Assembly: GCA_001687465.1 (NCBI GenBank)
Contig: LVLI01000513.1
Location: 1-18,163 of the forward strand
Reading direction: 5' to 3'
DNA: 18,163 nucleotides
Source of the DNA: Halocafeteria seosinensis
Lineage: Eukaryota; Sar; Bigyra; Bicosoecida
In this document: one piece after another, positions 1 through 7,120 of the stretch
How positions within the stretch are numbered: the stretch's first letter is position 1
Layout: each line of letters starts with the position of its first letter
Program-made: the position numbers and the translations under genes
The notes under the pieces: model-generated
What the model saw: only the letters and a program-made list of their open reading frames with translations
What the model was told of the DNA's origin: nothing
Databases searched by the model: none

Positions 1-2
1 CC

Positions 3-503
3 ATATACCGGTTCTTACCGCCCATCCGTGGCCAAGAAATCTACACGCTCCGCATCAGTTCCAATGGCGATTATCCAAGCACCGGCAACTGGCTGGATTT
101 GAAGAATTGGCAAATCGTCTGTCGGGATCATAAAACGAGCAACAGTTACGGAACACATACCGTGGACATCCACAATCGGGAACTCCAATATATCATCCGA
201 AACTATGTGAAGAAAGCCGGACTCCAAGATGGCGACTTGTTCATGCCGAAATCTTTGAATAAGAAAGACACACCGCATATCAGCCGATGGTTTTCGGACA
301 CACTCAAAGCGACCATAGGGTGTGGGATACAGATGTTACGACAGACGTATGTCTCTTCATTTCTAGACGATATTGAAAAACGAAAACACAATGGTGAGGT
401 GGATCAGAGTTTCGTCAATCAGAAACGAAAAGAGATCGCCTCCATCATGGGTCATTCTGTCGGCACACAAGAGACTGTGTATTCAAAATTTAGAGGATGT
501 TAA
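3..503 (+). CDS. Tyrosine recombinase (phage-integrase family), C-terminal catalytic part, cut by window edge
   Basis: The frame is open from base 3, so the gene begins outside the window; the first possible in-frame start inside (TTG at 99) is not the real start. About 166 codons remain, covering most of the catalytic domain. A box I-like stretch (LPPIRGQE, Arg at codon 9) is followed by a beta-hairpin Lys (HKTSNSYGT). The box II Arg lies in GIQMLRQTYVSS, then a GH motif (IMGHSVGTQ) and the probable nucleophile Tyr in ETVYSKF close to the C-terminus. Position -3 from the box II Arg is Gln, not the usual His. Enzymes of this family integrate or resolve DNA by a covalent 3'-phosphotyrosine intermediate; many PLVs and some virophages use one for integration. 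It converges on the GIY-YIG gene, with AT-rich hairpins between them. The family call is fairly sure; the target site is unknown. Confidence 0.85.
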   Translation: MYRFLPPIRGQEIYTLRISSNGDYPSTGNWLDLKNWQIVCRDHKTSNSYGTHTVDIHNRELQYIIRNYVKKAGLQDGDLFMPKSLNKKDTPHISRWFSDTLKATIGCGIQMLRQTYVSSFLDDIEKRKHNGEVDQSFVNQKRKEIASIMGHSVGTQETVYSKFRGC

Positions 504-514
504 GAGCCAACCAC

Positions 515-546
515 CTATTATAATAATGGTTTTGTTATTATAATAG
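515..546. terminator. AT-rich hairpin, probable 3'-end signal (copy 1)
   Basis: Perfect 12-bp stem (CTATTATAATAA / TTATTATAATAG) with the 8-base loop TGGTTTTG. It begins 12 bases after the stop of the tyrosine recombinase. It works in both directions by symmetry and lies between convergent genes. The same stem recurs at 583, 7281 and 7397. Function is inferred from position and from hairpin-directed polyadenylation in mimivirus and its virophages. Confidence 0.65.
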
Positions 547-548
547 CC

Positions 549-577
549 GACCTTCACAAAAACACGACCTTCACAAA
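549..577 (+). repeat. Direct repeat GACCTTCACAAA, two copies
   Basis: GACCTTCACAAA occurs at 549-560 and 566-577, between the first two AT-rich hairpins. A third copy is at 7372-7383, again between AT-rich hairpins. The shared arrangement shows that the two intergenic blocks (about 515-614 and 7281-7428) come from a common repeat cassette. Confidence 0.7.
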
Positions 578-582
578 CCCCT

Positions 583-614
583 CTATTATAATAATGGTTT
601 TGTTATTATAATAA
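583..614. terminator. AT-rich hairpin, probable 3'-end signal (copy 2)
   Basis: Stem CTATTATAATAA / TTATTATAATAA (11 of 12 pairs), loop TGGTTTTG, identical in core to the copy at 515. It lies 17 bases beyond the 3' end of the minus-strand GIY-YIG gene, so it probably serves that gene while the first copy serves the recombinase. Confidence 0.6.
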
Positions 615-630
615 TGACTTTGTTTCATTA

Positions 631-1110
631 TTACAACGGACTGCCACAGGTTTCACAGGGAAGCAAATCATAATTGATATAGCGACCATTGAACAGGCGA
701 CAATGGCGGTATTTGGCACCACAGTTTTTACATGGGTTGGGTTGTGGGGATGTTCCCACATGACATTCCATAGCGAAATGTTGATTGGAGCCACAATAGA
801 AGCAACTTTGGGCAATGGATCGCAAGGTATGCTTGGCTCTTTGCCGATCAAAATCGGACAGAAAAATGGTACAAAATGACCCACCACGGACGTTATCAAT
901 GCCATATTCGGCCATATATCGTAATGTCACGTTTTCTTCGTCAAAATAATCCCCATCAAGTGTTTCTTCATGAGCCACCGGCGTATAATAATGTGTCCAA
1001 GCGGACGCTGTCCCTTCAAAGTGCTTATCTAGCCGTTTTTCCATGGATTGCCGATCTTTGGAATAGCCGACATAGTATTTGTCTTCAACGAGTCGTAAGA
1101 CGTAAATCAT
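631..1110 (-). CDS. GIY-YIG nuclease with C-terminal CCHC zinc knuckle
   Basis: 159 residues from the ATG at 1110. The reading frame runs further upstream, but the GIY motif starts exactly here (MIYVLRL) and a TATAGA element ends 3 bases before this ATG, so the longer start at 1164 is rejected. N-terminal GIY-YIG domain: IYVL at 2-5 and YYVGYS at 12-17, followed by a conserved block ending in DNVRGGSF, a form common in giant-virus and virophage homologues. The C-terminal part holds a perfect CX2CX4HX4C zinc knuckle (CFYCGSNQHFAMEC) and two further CXXC pairs (CKNC, CETC) that could form a zinc ribbon. The family are DNA nucleases of homing or repair type; the knuckle probably adds nucleic-acid binding. 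Role in this virus is unknown. It lies downstream of the zinc-finger gene on the same strand. Confidence 0.87.
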   Translation of the reverse strand: MIYVLRLVEDKYYVGYSKDRQSMEKRLDKHFEGTASAWTHYYTPVAHEETLDGDYFDEENVTLRYMAEYGIDNVRGGSFCTIFLSDFDRQRAKHTLRSIAQSCFYCGSNQHFAMECHVGTSPQPNPCKNCGAKYRHCRLFNGRYINYDLLPCETCGSPL

Positions 1111-1113
1111 TCT

Positions 1114-1126
1114 TCTATAATCTATA
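1114..1126 (-). promoter_or_regulatory. Two TATAGA elements before the GIY-YIG gene
   Basis: On the minus strand TATAGA occurs twice in a row (complement of 1121-1126 and 1114-1119), the nearer one 3 bases before the ATG. It belongs to the element found before at least 13 genes in this window. Confidence 0.6.
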
Positions 1127-1172
1127 CAAACATTTTGTGGGAAGCAACCCGAAACGAACAACATAGGACACC

Positions 1173-1505
1173 TTAGGATTCGTTTTCCTGATACGTCTTA
1201 CAGATTTTGGTTTTCTGATGATTGGGCAAATACCAACCGGACACCGTCCGACCACAATACTGACAGGTTTGACGCCCCTTCTGGTGGTAATACGCCCGAA
1301 TCTTTTCGGCGTTGGAATCGTAAATCCGATCCCGACGGGGTTTCCGATAGCCAAAGCGACACAGATGGGTCTTCTTATGGTTATAGATTTGCGAACGGGT
1401 GATCATCCGGCCACAGTTCGTACATTCCACTTTCTCTTTCAATTTGTCAAGCACCTTGCTCCGATTGCGTTGATACCACGATGGTTTCGTCTCTTGATCA
1501 TCCAT
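1173..1505 (-). CDS. Small protein with two CXXC-H-C zinc-finger motifs
   Basis: 110 residues, ATG at 1505 with TATATAG 6 bases before it. Two similar zinc-binding units are visible: CTNCGRMITRSQIYNHKKTHLC and, 40 residues on, CQYCGRTVSGWYLPNHQKTKIC. In both, a CXXCGR knuckle is followed by an NHXKTXXC helix, so the ligands look like Cys-Cys-His-Cys rather than classical C2H2. The rest is basic, which fits nucleic-acid binding. Small zinc-finger proteins of this style are common in virophages, PLVs and giant viruses, with no firm function. It may be a transcription or DNA-binding factor (inference). The stop lies 62 bases before the GIY-YIG start. Confidence 0.75.
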   Translation of the reverse strand: MDDQETKPSWYQRNRSKVLDKLKEKVECTNCGRMITRSQIYNHKKTHLCRFGYRKPRRDRIYDSNAEKIRAYYHQKGRQTCQYCGRTVSGWYLPNHQKTKICKTYQENES

Positions 1506-1511
1506 TTCAGC

Positions 1512-1518
1512 CTATATA
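1512..1518 (-). promoter_or_regulatory. TATATAG element before the zinc-finger gene
   Basis: Minus-strand TATATAG, 6 bases before the ATG at 1505. It is a copy of the shared promoter-like element. Confidence 0.55.
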
Positions 1519-1538
1519 TCGGGTTAGAACAAAAAATA

Positions 1539-1566
1539 TTGAAATGAATTTCCTGTTTCATTTCAA
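1539..1566. terminator. Hairpin after the major capsid gene
   Basis: Perfect 10-bp stem TTGAAATGAA / TTCATTTCAA with loop TTTCCTGT. It ends 10 bases beyond the stop codon of the minus-strand capsid gene. Sequence differs from the AT-rich hairpins, but position and size match, so a 3'-end signal is likely. Confidence 0.6.
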
Positions 1567-1575
1567 AAGATGGCT

Positions 1576-3369
1576 TTACTTCAATTTACCGACCACGGCA
1601 TCGGTTCCTTTATCTACCGCTTTATCCAATGCTTTCTTACCGACCTGAGTTCCAATCTTGGACACACCATGTCCGAGTTGGCCTAGCAAAGATCTCTTCT
1701 TGCCCCCAATCTTTTGTTCCGGACTGTGTTGTTCCGGCCACACTTGAGCATCATACACGTTTCCTTCTGTTAAGAAGCCGGAGAATGTTTCCGATACGCC
1801 GTTGGAGTTGTACAAGAAGGCACTATCCACCATAATAACCTCAATATCCACATTACTGTTATTGGCACCGGTCTGATCGTAATAATCGGCGGTTATCTGT
1901 AAATTTGTCTTTACCGAAACCCCCGTCGCTAAGCCGGTTTCAAGGGGAATGTCATGGCCGAAGTCCATTACAAGAGGGGCACTTGTCAAAGGAATACGAG
2001 CCCCCTCATGGGAAAGGCCTTCGCCAAGGAACGTGTCGTACGGCACCGGTATATATTGGCGAGTCATGTCGTATAAATCGCTTTGGGTAAGGGTTTCAAG
2101 GATATTGGTTTGATTGCCCAGACGAATGGAGATACTTTCCGGCACATAATGGAAATCGGCATCCCGTGGCGTCAGATCCTCACGACGGGGACGCACGGAT
2201 AAAATCATTTTGTCCGGAATCGTACCCAACTGAATATTGTCTGACCGAACCTGTAAGCGGTTATTTTGCCAAGTGGCCGACATCGTTTTCGGATAGGAAT
2301 CAAATTGGTAATACGGCAAGGTATTCACCTTGGGAAGTTGGCTTGGCAACGTGTAGGGTTGTTCCATACTTAAGACATGGATTTGTGGATCCACAAACGG
2401 TGAATTTTGGCCACCATAGTCTTCCTCCAGTACTTCAAGACGAGCATCGTTGTTATTACCGGCTATAACACCAGCGGGATTTGAGGTACAGTTCCGGACA
2501 ATTTTGGGGTCATTGACCGTATCCAGATTCAACCGCATTTGCTTGATTCCCCACATTCCTTCGTGGTTCATCCCATTTTCGCCATCGTAGAGCAAAGGCG
2601 AGATCCAAGGCACCGCTTCCAGATAGTATTTGACATAAATATCAATGTATGTACTGGTACTGACATCTGAATTGGGTTCAATCTGAGTGGCAAATCCGTT
2701 ACGCCCACTTCCAGAAGCGTTGATTGTTATTCCGTTCGTCGTATATTTACCATTCCCGCTTGTAATGTTATTGCCATTCTCATCGGTGAAACAATAGGGC
2801 ACGAAACTTCCGTCCGGCACATGTTGGCTCTGAAGGGTCATACCATTGTAGGACTGAAGAGGCGTAGAGTTGGACTGACCGGCGTTGTTGTAATTTTGGA
2901 TTCCGATATCAATGTTGTTAGGCGTATGATACTTGTTGGCGTTATCTTCGTCGTACATCGCTAAGTTCTGGCTCTGGAATTGGCGACTTAGATCAACGCT
3001 AATGGTTTCATTGTTGATTTTGAGGCGTGGGGATTCCCAAAGTCTATTTAACGGATGATCCCGAAGACCGATGGAATTGGGCGTTAGAATGGTTGTCCCA
3101 CCGGGCAATGCCCCACCGACGGGTTGGACACGGATTCTATGGATGTAATAGGTGGATAATCGTAAGTCACGGCGAATTACGGTGTCATAACTGGTGGGCG
3201 ACACTTCAAATTGGAGCCCTCTCTTCGAATTAGATGTAGGATCAACGACGTCTAAATGGTAGTTGCGTACCGACGATTCAAAGCGGAATTGGGGCTCAAC
3301 CGGCTTGACCACATTGGGGAAGTCCTTGTAGATTTTGGGTTTGAAGCGATCATCTTTCAGTAACGACAT
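1576..3369 (-). CDS. MCP: Major capsid protein, probable double jelly-roll fold
   Basis: 597 residues, ATG at 3369 with TATAGA 5 bases upstream. Length and character fit PLV/Polinton major capsid proteins, the hexon-forming double jelly-roll subunit. The sequence is rich in beta-strand-like segments and Asn/Gly/Pro loops and has no signal peptide or membrane segment. A stretch around residues 253-275 (PWISPLLYDGENG... MWGIKQMRLNLD) resembles the conserved central region of these proteins. The last 45 residues switch to a Lys/Gly-rich tail (IGGKKRSLLGQLGHG...), perhaps an internal arm or DNA contact. It sits next to the minor capsid gene on the same strand and close to the packaging ATPase, the usual PLV morphogenesis cluster. 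Recognition rests on overall pattern and context, not on a catalytic motif; a structure prediction would settle it. Confidence 0.8.
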   Translation of the reverse strand: MSLLKDDRFKPKIYKDFPNVVKPVEPQFRFESSVRNYHLDVVDPTSNSKRGLQFEVSPTSYDTVIRRDLRLSTYYIHRIRVQPVGGALPGGTTILTPNSIGLRDHPLNRLWESPRLKINNETISVDLSRQFQSQNLAMYDEDNANKYHTPNNIDIGIQNYNNAGQSNSTPLQSYNGMTLQSQHVPDGSFVPYCFTDENGNNITSGNGKYTTNGITINASGSGRNGFATQIEPNSDVSTSTYIDIYVKYYLEAVPWISPLLYDGENGMNHEGMWGIKQMRLNLDTVNDPKIVRNCTSNPAGVIAGNNNDARLEVLEEDYGGQNSPFVDPQIHVLSMEQPYTLPSQLPKVNTLPYYQFDSYPKTMSATWQNNRLQVRSDNIQLGTIPDKMILSVRPRREDLTPRDADFHYVPESISIRLGNQTNILETLTQSDLYDMTRQYIPVPYDTFLGEGLSHEGARIPLTSAPLVMDFGHDIPLETGLATGVSVKTNLQITADYYDQTGANNSNVDIEVIMVDSAFLYNSNGVSETFSGFLTEGNVYDAQVWPEQHSPEQKIGGKKRSLLGQLGHGVSKIGTQVGKKALDKAVDKGTDAVVGKLK

Positions 3370-3374
3370 CTTTT

Positions 3375-3380
3375 TCTATA
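3375..3380 (-). promoter_or_regulatory. TATAGA element before the major capsid gene
   Basis: Minus-strand TATAGA followed by AAAAG and the ATG at 3369. It lies in the 64-bp gap between the two capsid genes. Confidence 0.6.
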
Positions 3381-3433
3381 CACACCCGATAGAAAAAATT
3401 ATATCGTCACATCGTCGGGAATATCCTATAGGC

Positions 3434-4684
3434 TCACCGCTCTTGTATGTCTTTGTGTTGAAAGACCAGCGACAGATGAGCCGTGGATTGGTTAGGTAGA
3501 TCCAATGGAATTAATTCTGAGGTAAAACGATCACGGTAATAAAACTGAGCACGGATTTGCCTTAGAGCCTTATCATCGGCCGATTGGATACTTAAAAAGG
3601 TGTATTCCGACGCCACGAACACCAAATTCTCTTGCCACGCACACGGGTTACTCTTGTCAATCGTAAATTCGGAAATAATATCCTGAGCATGATCTTTGGC
3701 CGTTTGCCCAAGATTACCATATCGGCTCTTGGAATATTCAATCGGGGCGGTTTGAAGAACGGGCACGATATTGAGGTTTTGGCTAACCACCGCAACACTT
3801 TCCACCGGCGACCAATAGCGACCTAGAGCCGGATATTCTTGATCCATGACATAATAGGGGGCTGATGTCCCTCCTTGTGTCGTTCCTTTCTGGGGATCTA
3901 TATTTAAAATATGTCGGCCTCGGTTGGATGTAAAACTTATCTCGTATTGACCTTCGCCACCCACTAAATTGCTGTCTTCCACGTATTGAAAGGGCAGATT
4001 GGAAAAGACATTGTAGGTGTTTTGGTCAAAATACAACCGCCATCGTTCCGTTCCTTGTTGTTGGTTAATGTCACCCCATCCATCGGTCGGGGCATAACAG
4101 GCAATCCGGTTGGTGTCGGGATCATAATAAAGGAATGGATAATCCTCTAGCGTGATTTGGGGGTTACTGGTATTATTATGGGTCTGATCAAACGCTGTCT
4201 TGATCGCATCATTGAACATTTGAACGACAAAATCAATGGAATAGCAACGATAAAAGTGATCGCCTGTTCGGGAGGCAATCGGTTGCGACAAATCATTGCG
4301 TTGCGATTGGAACGGAACATTGACCGTTCGGGTCACCGTGGAATTCTTTTCCGATCGGACGGTCACTTTATACACCCCTTCCGTTGGTGAATTCTGGGTC
4401 GTGAAGAAATGGAAGATGGGCAGGTTGCTTGTGACACCGTCTAGACTGAATTTGCGGACGGCAAGTTTGTATTCGCTGGGATTTTCAATAATGGGTGTTT
4501 GCGATGTTTCCAAAAACTCACAGGGTGGGTTCTTGCCGTCAAACATCGTCCCACTGGTTTGATGATTGATAATCGCAAGATCCACGTAGATATAGTTCGG
4601 CTGTTGGCCTTCTTCGGACGGCTGTTCGTTGTAATGATAGGTAAAAGGGGCTTTGTTTCCGGACTGTAACTGTACTTTGGGCAT
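3434..4684 (-). CDS. mCP: Probable minor capsid (penton) protein
   Basis: 416 residues from the ATG at 4684, which directly follows TATAGA. The frame extends to a TTG at 4750, but the shared element and the lack of another ATG decide for 4684. The N-terminal half has a pattern I associate with PLV/Polinton minor capsid proteins: NPSEYKLAVRKFSLDG followed by LPIFHFF, then a HFYRCYSIDFVVQMFNDA segment and a PFLYYDPDTNRIACYAP segment. There is no membrane segment. In these viruses the minor capsid protein is a single jelly-roll that forms the pentons at capsid vertices. It lies directly upstream of the major capsid gene on the same strand, which supports the call. An alternative is another beta-rich virion protein. 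Confidence 0.65.
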   Translation of the reverse strand: MPKVQLQSGNKAPFTYHYNEQPSEEGQQPNYIYVDLAIINHQTSGTMFDGKNPPCEFLETSQTPIIENPSEYKLAVRKFSLDGVTSNLPIFHFFTTQNSPTEGVYKVTVRSEKNSTVTRTVNVPFQSQRNDLSQPIASRTGDHFYRCYSIDFVVQMFNDAIKTAFDQTHNNTSNPQITLEDYPFLYYDPDTNRIACYAPTDGWGDINQQQGTERWRLYFDQNTYNVFSNLPFQYVEDSNLVGGEGQYEISFTSNRGRHILNIDPQKGTTQGGTSAPYYVMDQEYPALGRYWSPVESVAVVSQNLNIVPVLQTAPIEYSKSRYGNLGQTAKDHAQDIISEFTIDKSNPCAWQENLVFVASEYTFLSIQSADDKALRQIRAQFYYRDRFTSELIPLDLPNQSTAHLSLVFQHKDIQER

Positions 4685-4690
4685 TCTATA
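4685..4690 (-). promoter_or_regulatory. TATAGA element abutting the minor capsid ATG
   Basis: Minus-strand TATAGA with no spacer before the ATG at 4684. It fixes the start of the minor capsid gene. Confidence 0.6.
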
Positions 4691-4760
4691 CCCTTGATCC
4701 GAAAAAATATAGAGAGTAGGGACGATAGAGTTTTTTCGCTTTTCTTCCAAAAACTCACTC

Positions 4761-4765
4761 TATAG
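4761..4765 (+). promoter_or_regulatory. TATAG element before the ATPase gene
   Basis: CTCTATAG followed by TAT and the ATG at 4769. It lies in the 84-bp gap between the divergent minor capsid and ATPase genes. Confidence 0.55.
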
Positions 4766-4768
4766 TAT

Positions 4769-5581
4769 ATGCCAAAACTCTATACCAGTTCCGAATTTGA
4801 CCCCGAAGAGAGCGTTGCCGTCGTGAAAAAACTGGACAACAAGATGGATGTTCCGGATATCTTCGTTAATCTCCAACAGGAAGCACTTGAAAAGCCTCCG
4901 GAAAGCAAAGACGACGCCCAAGTCAATTTGAGTGGGGATTATTATTTTTCGGCTCTTCCCCGAAAGATCAAAAAGAAATGGCCATTCTGTCTGTATATAG
5001 CGGGGAAGAAAGGGGCAGGGAAGAGCACCCATTTGGCCAATTGGGCGAATAATTATCACGTTTTGTGTCCCAAGAATCCCATCTACATGATTTCAAGTAA
5101 GAAAGAAGATCCTACCATTGAAAAGGAATTGGGCGAAGACAAAATCATAAGGATTCCGACAGAGAAGTTCGGGGACGATTCCGATCATATCCCAACCATT
5201 GACGACTTTGAGGATACCTTAATCTGCTTTGACGATTTTGCTAGGGACGACAATGCCCAAAGAATCATCCATTTTATGGAAGTCCTTGCCGAACGGGGTC
5301 GTCAGAAGAATATCTCTCTCATTACGGTATGGCATAACGTCTCATCCAGTCACAAGACAAAATTGCTGTTAAACGAGTCCGATTACCTGTTGATCTTTCC
5401 AAAGTTGTTATCAAATCATAATTTCCGGTATTTTGGCCAACAATACGCCAATATAGACGACAAACGTCTGTTGAAGAAGATCAAGAACGATACTGGATCG
5501 CATTGCCTTATCTGTACGGTTCCAAAATATATCGTCACACCCCAATCGGTCTATTTGCCCGATCATATTTTTGATGACTGA
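4769..5581 (+). CDS. DNA-packaging ATPase, FtsK/HerA (A32-like) type
   Basis: 270 residues, ATG at 4769 with TATAG just before it. Walker A is GKKGAGKS at residues 79-86, preceded by a hydrophobic strand (FCLYIA). Walker B is LICFDDFA with Asp155-Asp156, and ITVWHNVSSSHK follows as the likely sensor strand. These are the marks of the genome-packaging ATPases of Polintons, virophages, PLVs and NCLDVs, which pump DNA into the preformed capsid at a special vertex. About 75 residues precede the ATPase core, a normal length for the family. It is divergent from the capsid genes and convergent with the Gly-rich gene, with a hairpin between the two stops. No oddity is seen in the key residues. Confidence 0.92.
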   Translation: MPKLYTSSEFDPEESVAVVKKLDNKMDVPDIFVNLQQEALEKPPESKDDAQVNLSGDYYFSALPRKIKKKWPFCLYIAGKKGAGKSTHLANWANNYHVLCPKNPIYMISSKKEDPTIEKELGEDKIIRIPTEKFGDDSDHIPTIDDFEDTLICFDDFARDDNAQRIIHFMEVLAERGRQKNISLITVWHNVSSSHKTKLLLNESDYLLIFPKLLSNHNFRYFGQQYANIDDKRLLKKIKNDTGSHCLICTVPKYIVTPQSVYLPDHIFDD

Positions 5582-5583
5582 AC

Positions 5584-5610
5584 ATTCAAGTCAAACGAAA
5601 TGACTTGAAT
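5584..5610. terminator. Hairpin between convergent ATPase and Gly-rich genes
   Basis: Perfect 10-bp stem ATTCAAGTCA / TGACTTGAAT, loop AACGAAA. It begins 3 bases after the ATPase stop and ends 25 bases before the stop of the opposite gene, so it can serve both. Confidence 0.65.
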
Positions 5611-5634
5611 TAAAACTGACTGTATAGTGGTAAA

Positions 5635-6225
5635 TTAGCCAAGGATTTTCACTCCACCGGCTTTGCCCGATCCTTTCTTGCGTTGGCCTTCGGGAACATA
5701 CAAATTGTTATCCTTCACGTACTTACTCGCTTCGCCAAGCGACATATTTGGATTCTGGTTCATCACCTGCTTCACCAACTGTCCACGGGACTCACGGCCG
5801 TCTGACCCTCCACCGGATTTGCCACCGGATTTGCCACCGGATTTACCGCCTAATAGTCCCAAAGTGGCGACGTTGCCAACGTCCCTTGCTAGGGATCCGA
5901 TGTTTTTAGCATCGCCACCCCCCGATTTACCGCCTAATAGTCCCAAAGTGGCAACGTTTCCCACGTCCCTTGCTAGGGACCCTATGTTTTTAGCATCGCC
6001 GGCTCCTCGGGCTCCACCAGATGCTCCGGCACCCGCTAACCCCTCAAGGAAACCCGAGAATCCCCCGCCGGTTTTACCGGCCTCCAAACCGCCTTGCGTC
6101 AACTGTCCGACCGCTTTTAGAAAGTCATCTTTCATGTCCTCGCCTTCCTGAGCCACACGATCCATAACCTGATTCAGCAACTTCTTGGCTTCGGCCTTAG
6201 ACATCTTCCCGTTTTTCTTTGGCAT
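5635..6225 (-). CDS. Gly-rich repeat protein, candidate virion protein and protease substrate
   Basis: 196 residues, ATG at 6225 with TATATAGA 2 bases before it. The family is not recognised. Residues 1-45 are charged and probably helical (SKAEAKKLLNQVMDRV). Residues 46-75 are Gly/Ala-rich. Two nearly identical 28-residue repeats lie at 76-103 and 104-131 (GDAKNIGSLARDVGNVATLG, then LLGGKSGG), followed by extra KSGG units. The C-terminal 50 residues hold a compact segment (NMSLGEASKYVKDNNLYVP) and a basic end. The LLGG-K sequences at 96-100 and 124-128, and LAGAG at 63-67, match the adenovirus-protease rule (M/I/L)XGG-X or (M/I/L)XGX-G. The element encodes such a protease, so this may be a core or cement precursor (inference). 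The basic, repetitive make-up would also fit a DNA-binding core protein. Confidence 0.7.
   Translation of the reverse strand: MPKKNGKMSKAEAKKLLNQVMDRVAQEGEDMKDDFLKAVGQLTQGGLEAGKTGGGFSGFLEGLAGAGASGGARGAGDAKNIGSLARDVGNVATLGLLGGKSGGGDAKNIGSLARDVGNVATLGLLGGKSGGKSGGKSGGGSDGRESRGQLVKQVMNQNPNMSLGEASKYVKDNNLYVPEGQRKKGSGKAGGVKILG
5840..6000. repeat. 84-bp tandem repeat inside the Gly-rich gene
   Basis: Two copies with an 84-bp period (starting at 5840 and 5924), equal to 28 codons, differ at only a few bases. Next to them, 12-bp units (CCACCGGATTTG) occur about three times at 5811-5846 and encode KSGG. Both periods are multiples of 3, so copy changes keep the frame. Confidence 0.8.
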
Positions 6226-6227
6226 GT

Positions 6228-6235
6228 TCTATATA
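6228..6235 (-). promoter_or_regulatory. TATATAGA element before the Gly-rich gene
   Basis: Minus-strand TATATAGA, 2 bases before the ATG at 6225. The 31-bp gap to the upstream gene also holds a small hairpin (TCATAT, six A, ATATGA), possibly the 3'-end signal of that gene. Confidence 0.55.
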
Positions 6236-6256
6236 TTGTCATATAAAAAAATATGA

Positions 6257-7108
6257 TCATTCTATAAACTTGTTGGTTTGATTCGCCAACGCCTTCTGAA
6301 TCTGATCACGCATCTGTATCAACGTATTGAGCGATGGCTGATCCAGCATCTTGAGCATCTGTTTGACCTTCTGACTGCTTAATCCGGTGGAAATATGCCA
6401 TAACATCTCTTTAAATCCAGCCAAATCCGTCTGAAACCGCATATTGCTTGTCGTAAGTCGGTGATTCTCCAAGAGGTAGATCAACGACTCTAAACCTTCA
6501 CGCATCTGATGTAAAATCCCCAGCAACGGTTGATTCAGGGTCACTCGGATCTTCTTGTATTTGGATGGGTTGTTCTTGAGACGATAGAACGAATACCATC
6601 TTTTGAGCGATTTGTATATTTCGCCGTCTCGTTTCAATTCTTCGGCTTCCTCTTTGATATTGGCCATCATATCCTTCTTGGGTGTGCTCTGTTTGTAAAA
6701 CAGCGTGTTGGTGAATTCATGGAACGATCCATTGGATGGCAAGAAGGCCAAAACATCAATCTTAAAAAAGACGTCCTTGTGTTGGAGTTGGGACTTCAGC
6801 GTCAAGTCAGATCCCTGTTTGCCCTTGATAATCTGCTCTTTTGTCCATCGGATTTTGTGATCGCCGATCTGTGTCTTGACGTCACCTAGGTATAACCCTT
6901 CCATCTTAGTGAGTTTTTTCACTTTTTGCCCAAACTCTCTGACAATCCGATCCAGATTCAGATTATCTAGGTATTGATTGGCATCATAGTCCATTGACCA
7001 CAGAATATTGGGGTCATTTTGCGATCCCGCCAAGTTCCAGTTCTTCCCAAAGGTGATGGTATCTAACACCAGTCGTTCCTCGGTCGTCAAAAATTTCTTT
7101 CGTTCCAT
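6257..7108 (-). CDS. Probable nucleotidyltransferase-fold protein (pol beta superfamily)
   Basis: 283 residues, ATG at 7108 with TATATAG 4 bases before it. The N-terminal half carries the spaced signature of a nucleotidyltransferase: Gly28-Ser29 (NLAGSQ), Asp40-Tyr-Asp42 (SMDYDANQ) and a third acid at Asp118 in a hydrophobic strand (FFKIDVLAFL). A GS...DYD...(K)xD pattern is common to uncharacterised proteins of giant viruses and PLVs. The C-terminal half is helical, with a Lys/Arg-rich segment around 155-190, and has no motif I recognise. The substrate could be nucleic acid or protein. The family assignment is a reading of motifs and needs a profile or structure search; otherwise treat it as a conserved hypothetical. 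It is divergent from the 52-residue gene with only 10 bases between the start codons. Confidence 0.6.
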   Translation of the reverse strand: MERKKFLTTEERLVLDTITFGKNWNLAGSQNDPNILWSMDYDANQYLDNLNLDRIVREFGQKVKKLTKMEGLYLGDVKTQIGDHKIRWTKEQIIKGKQGSDLTLKSQLQHKDVFFKIDVLAFLPSNGSFHEFTNTLFYKQSTPKKDMMANIKEEAEELKRDGEIYKSLKRWYSFYRLKNNPSKYKKIRVTLNQPLLGILHQMREGLESLIYLLENHRLTTSNMRFQTDLAGFKEMLWHISTGLSSQKVKQMLKMLDQPSLNTLIQMRDQIQKALANQTNKFIE

Positions 7109-7112
7109 GGTA

Positions 7113-7120
7113 CTATATAT
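7113..7120. promoter_or_regulatory. Shared divergent TATATA element
   Basis: The whole gap between two divergent ATGs (7108 minus, 7119 plus) is 10 bases, GGTACTATAT. It reads TATATAG toward the nucleotidyltransferase and CTATAT toward the 52-residue gene, so one palindromic element can serve both. Confidence 0.55.

Noticed and set aside
1111-1164. Longer N-terminus of the GIY-YIG gene (18 extra codons)
   Set aside because: The extension includes the tandem TATAGA elements and lies before the conserved GIY start.
4685-4750. Longer N-terminus of the minor capsid gene starting at a TTG
   Set aside because: Non-ATG start, and TATAGA abuts the inner ATG at 4684 as in other genes.
5663-6151. Plus-strand ORF of 162 codons, Pro-rich
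   Set aside because: It is the antisense of the Gly-rich repeat gene; the Pro runs are only the complement of Gly codons, and there is no promoter-like element.
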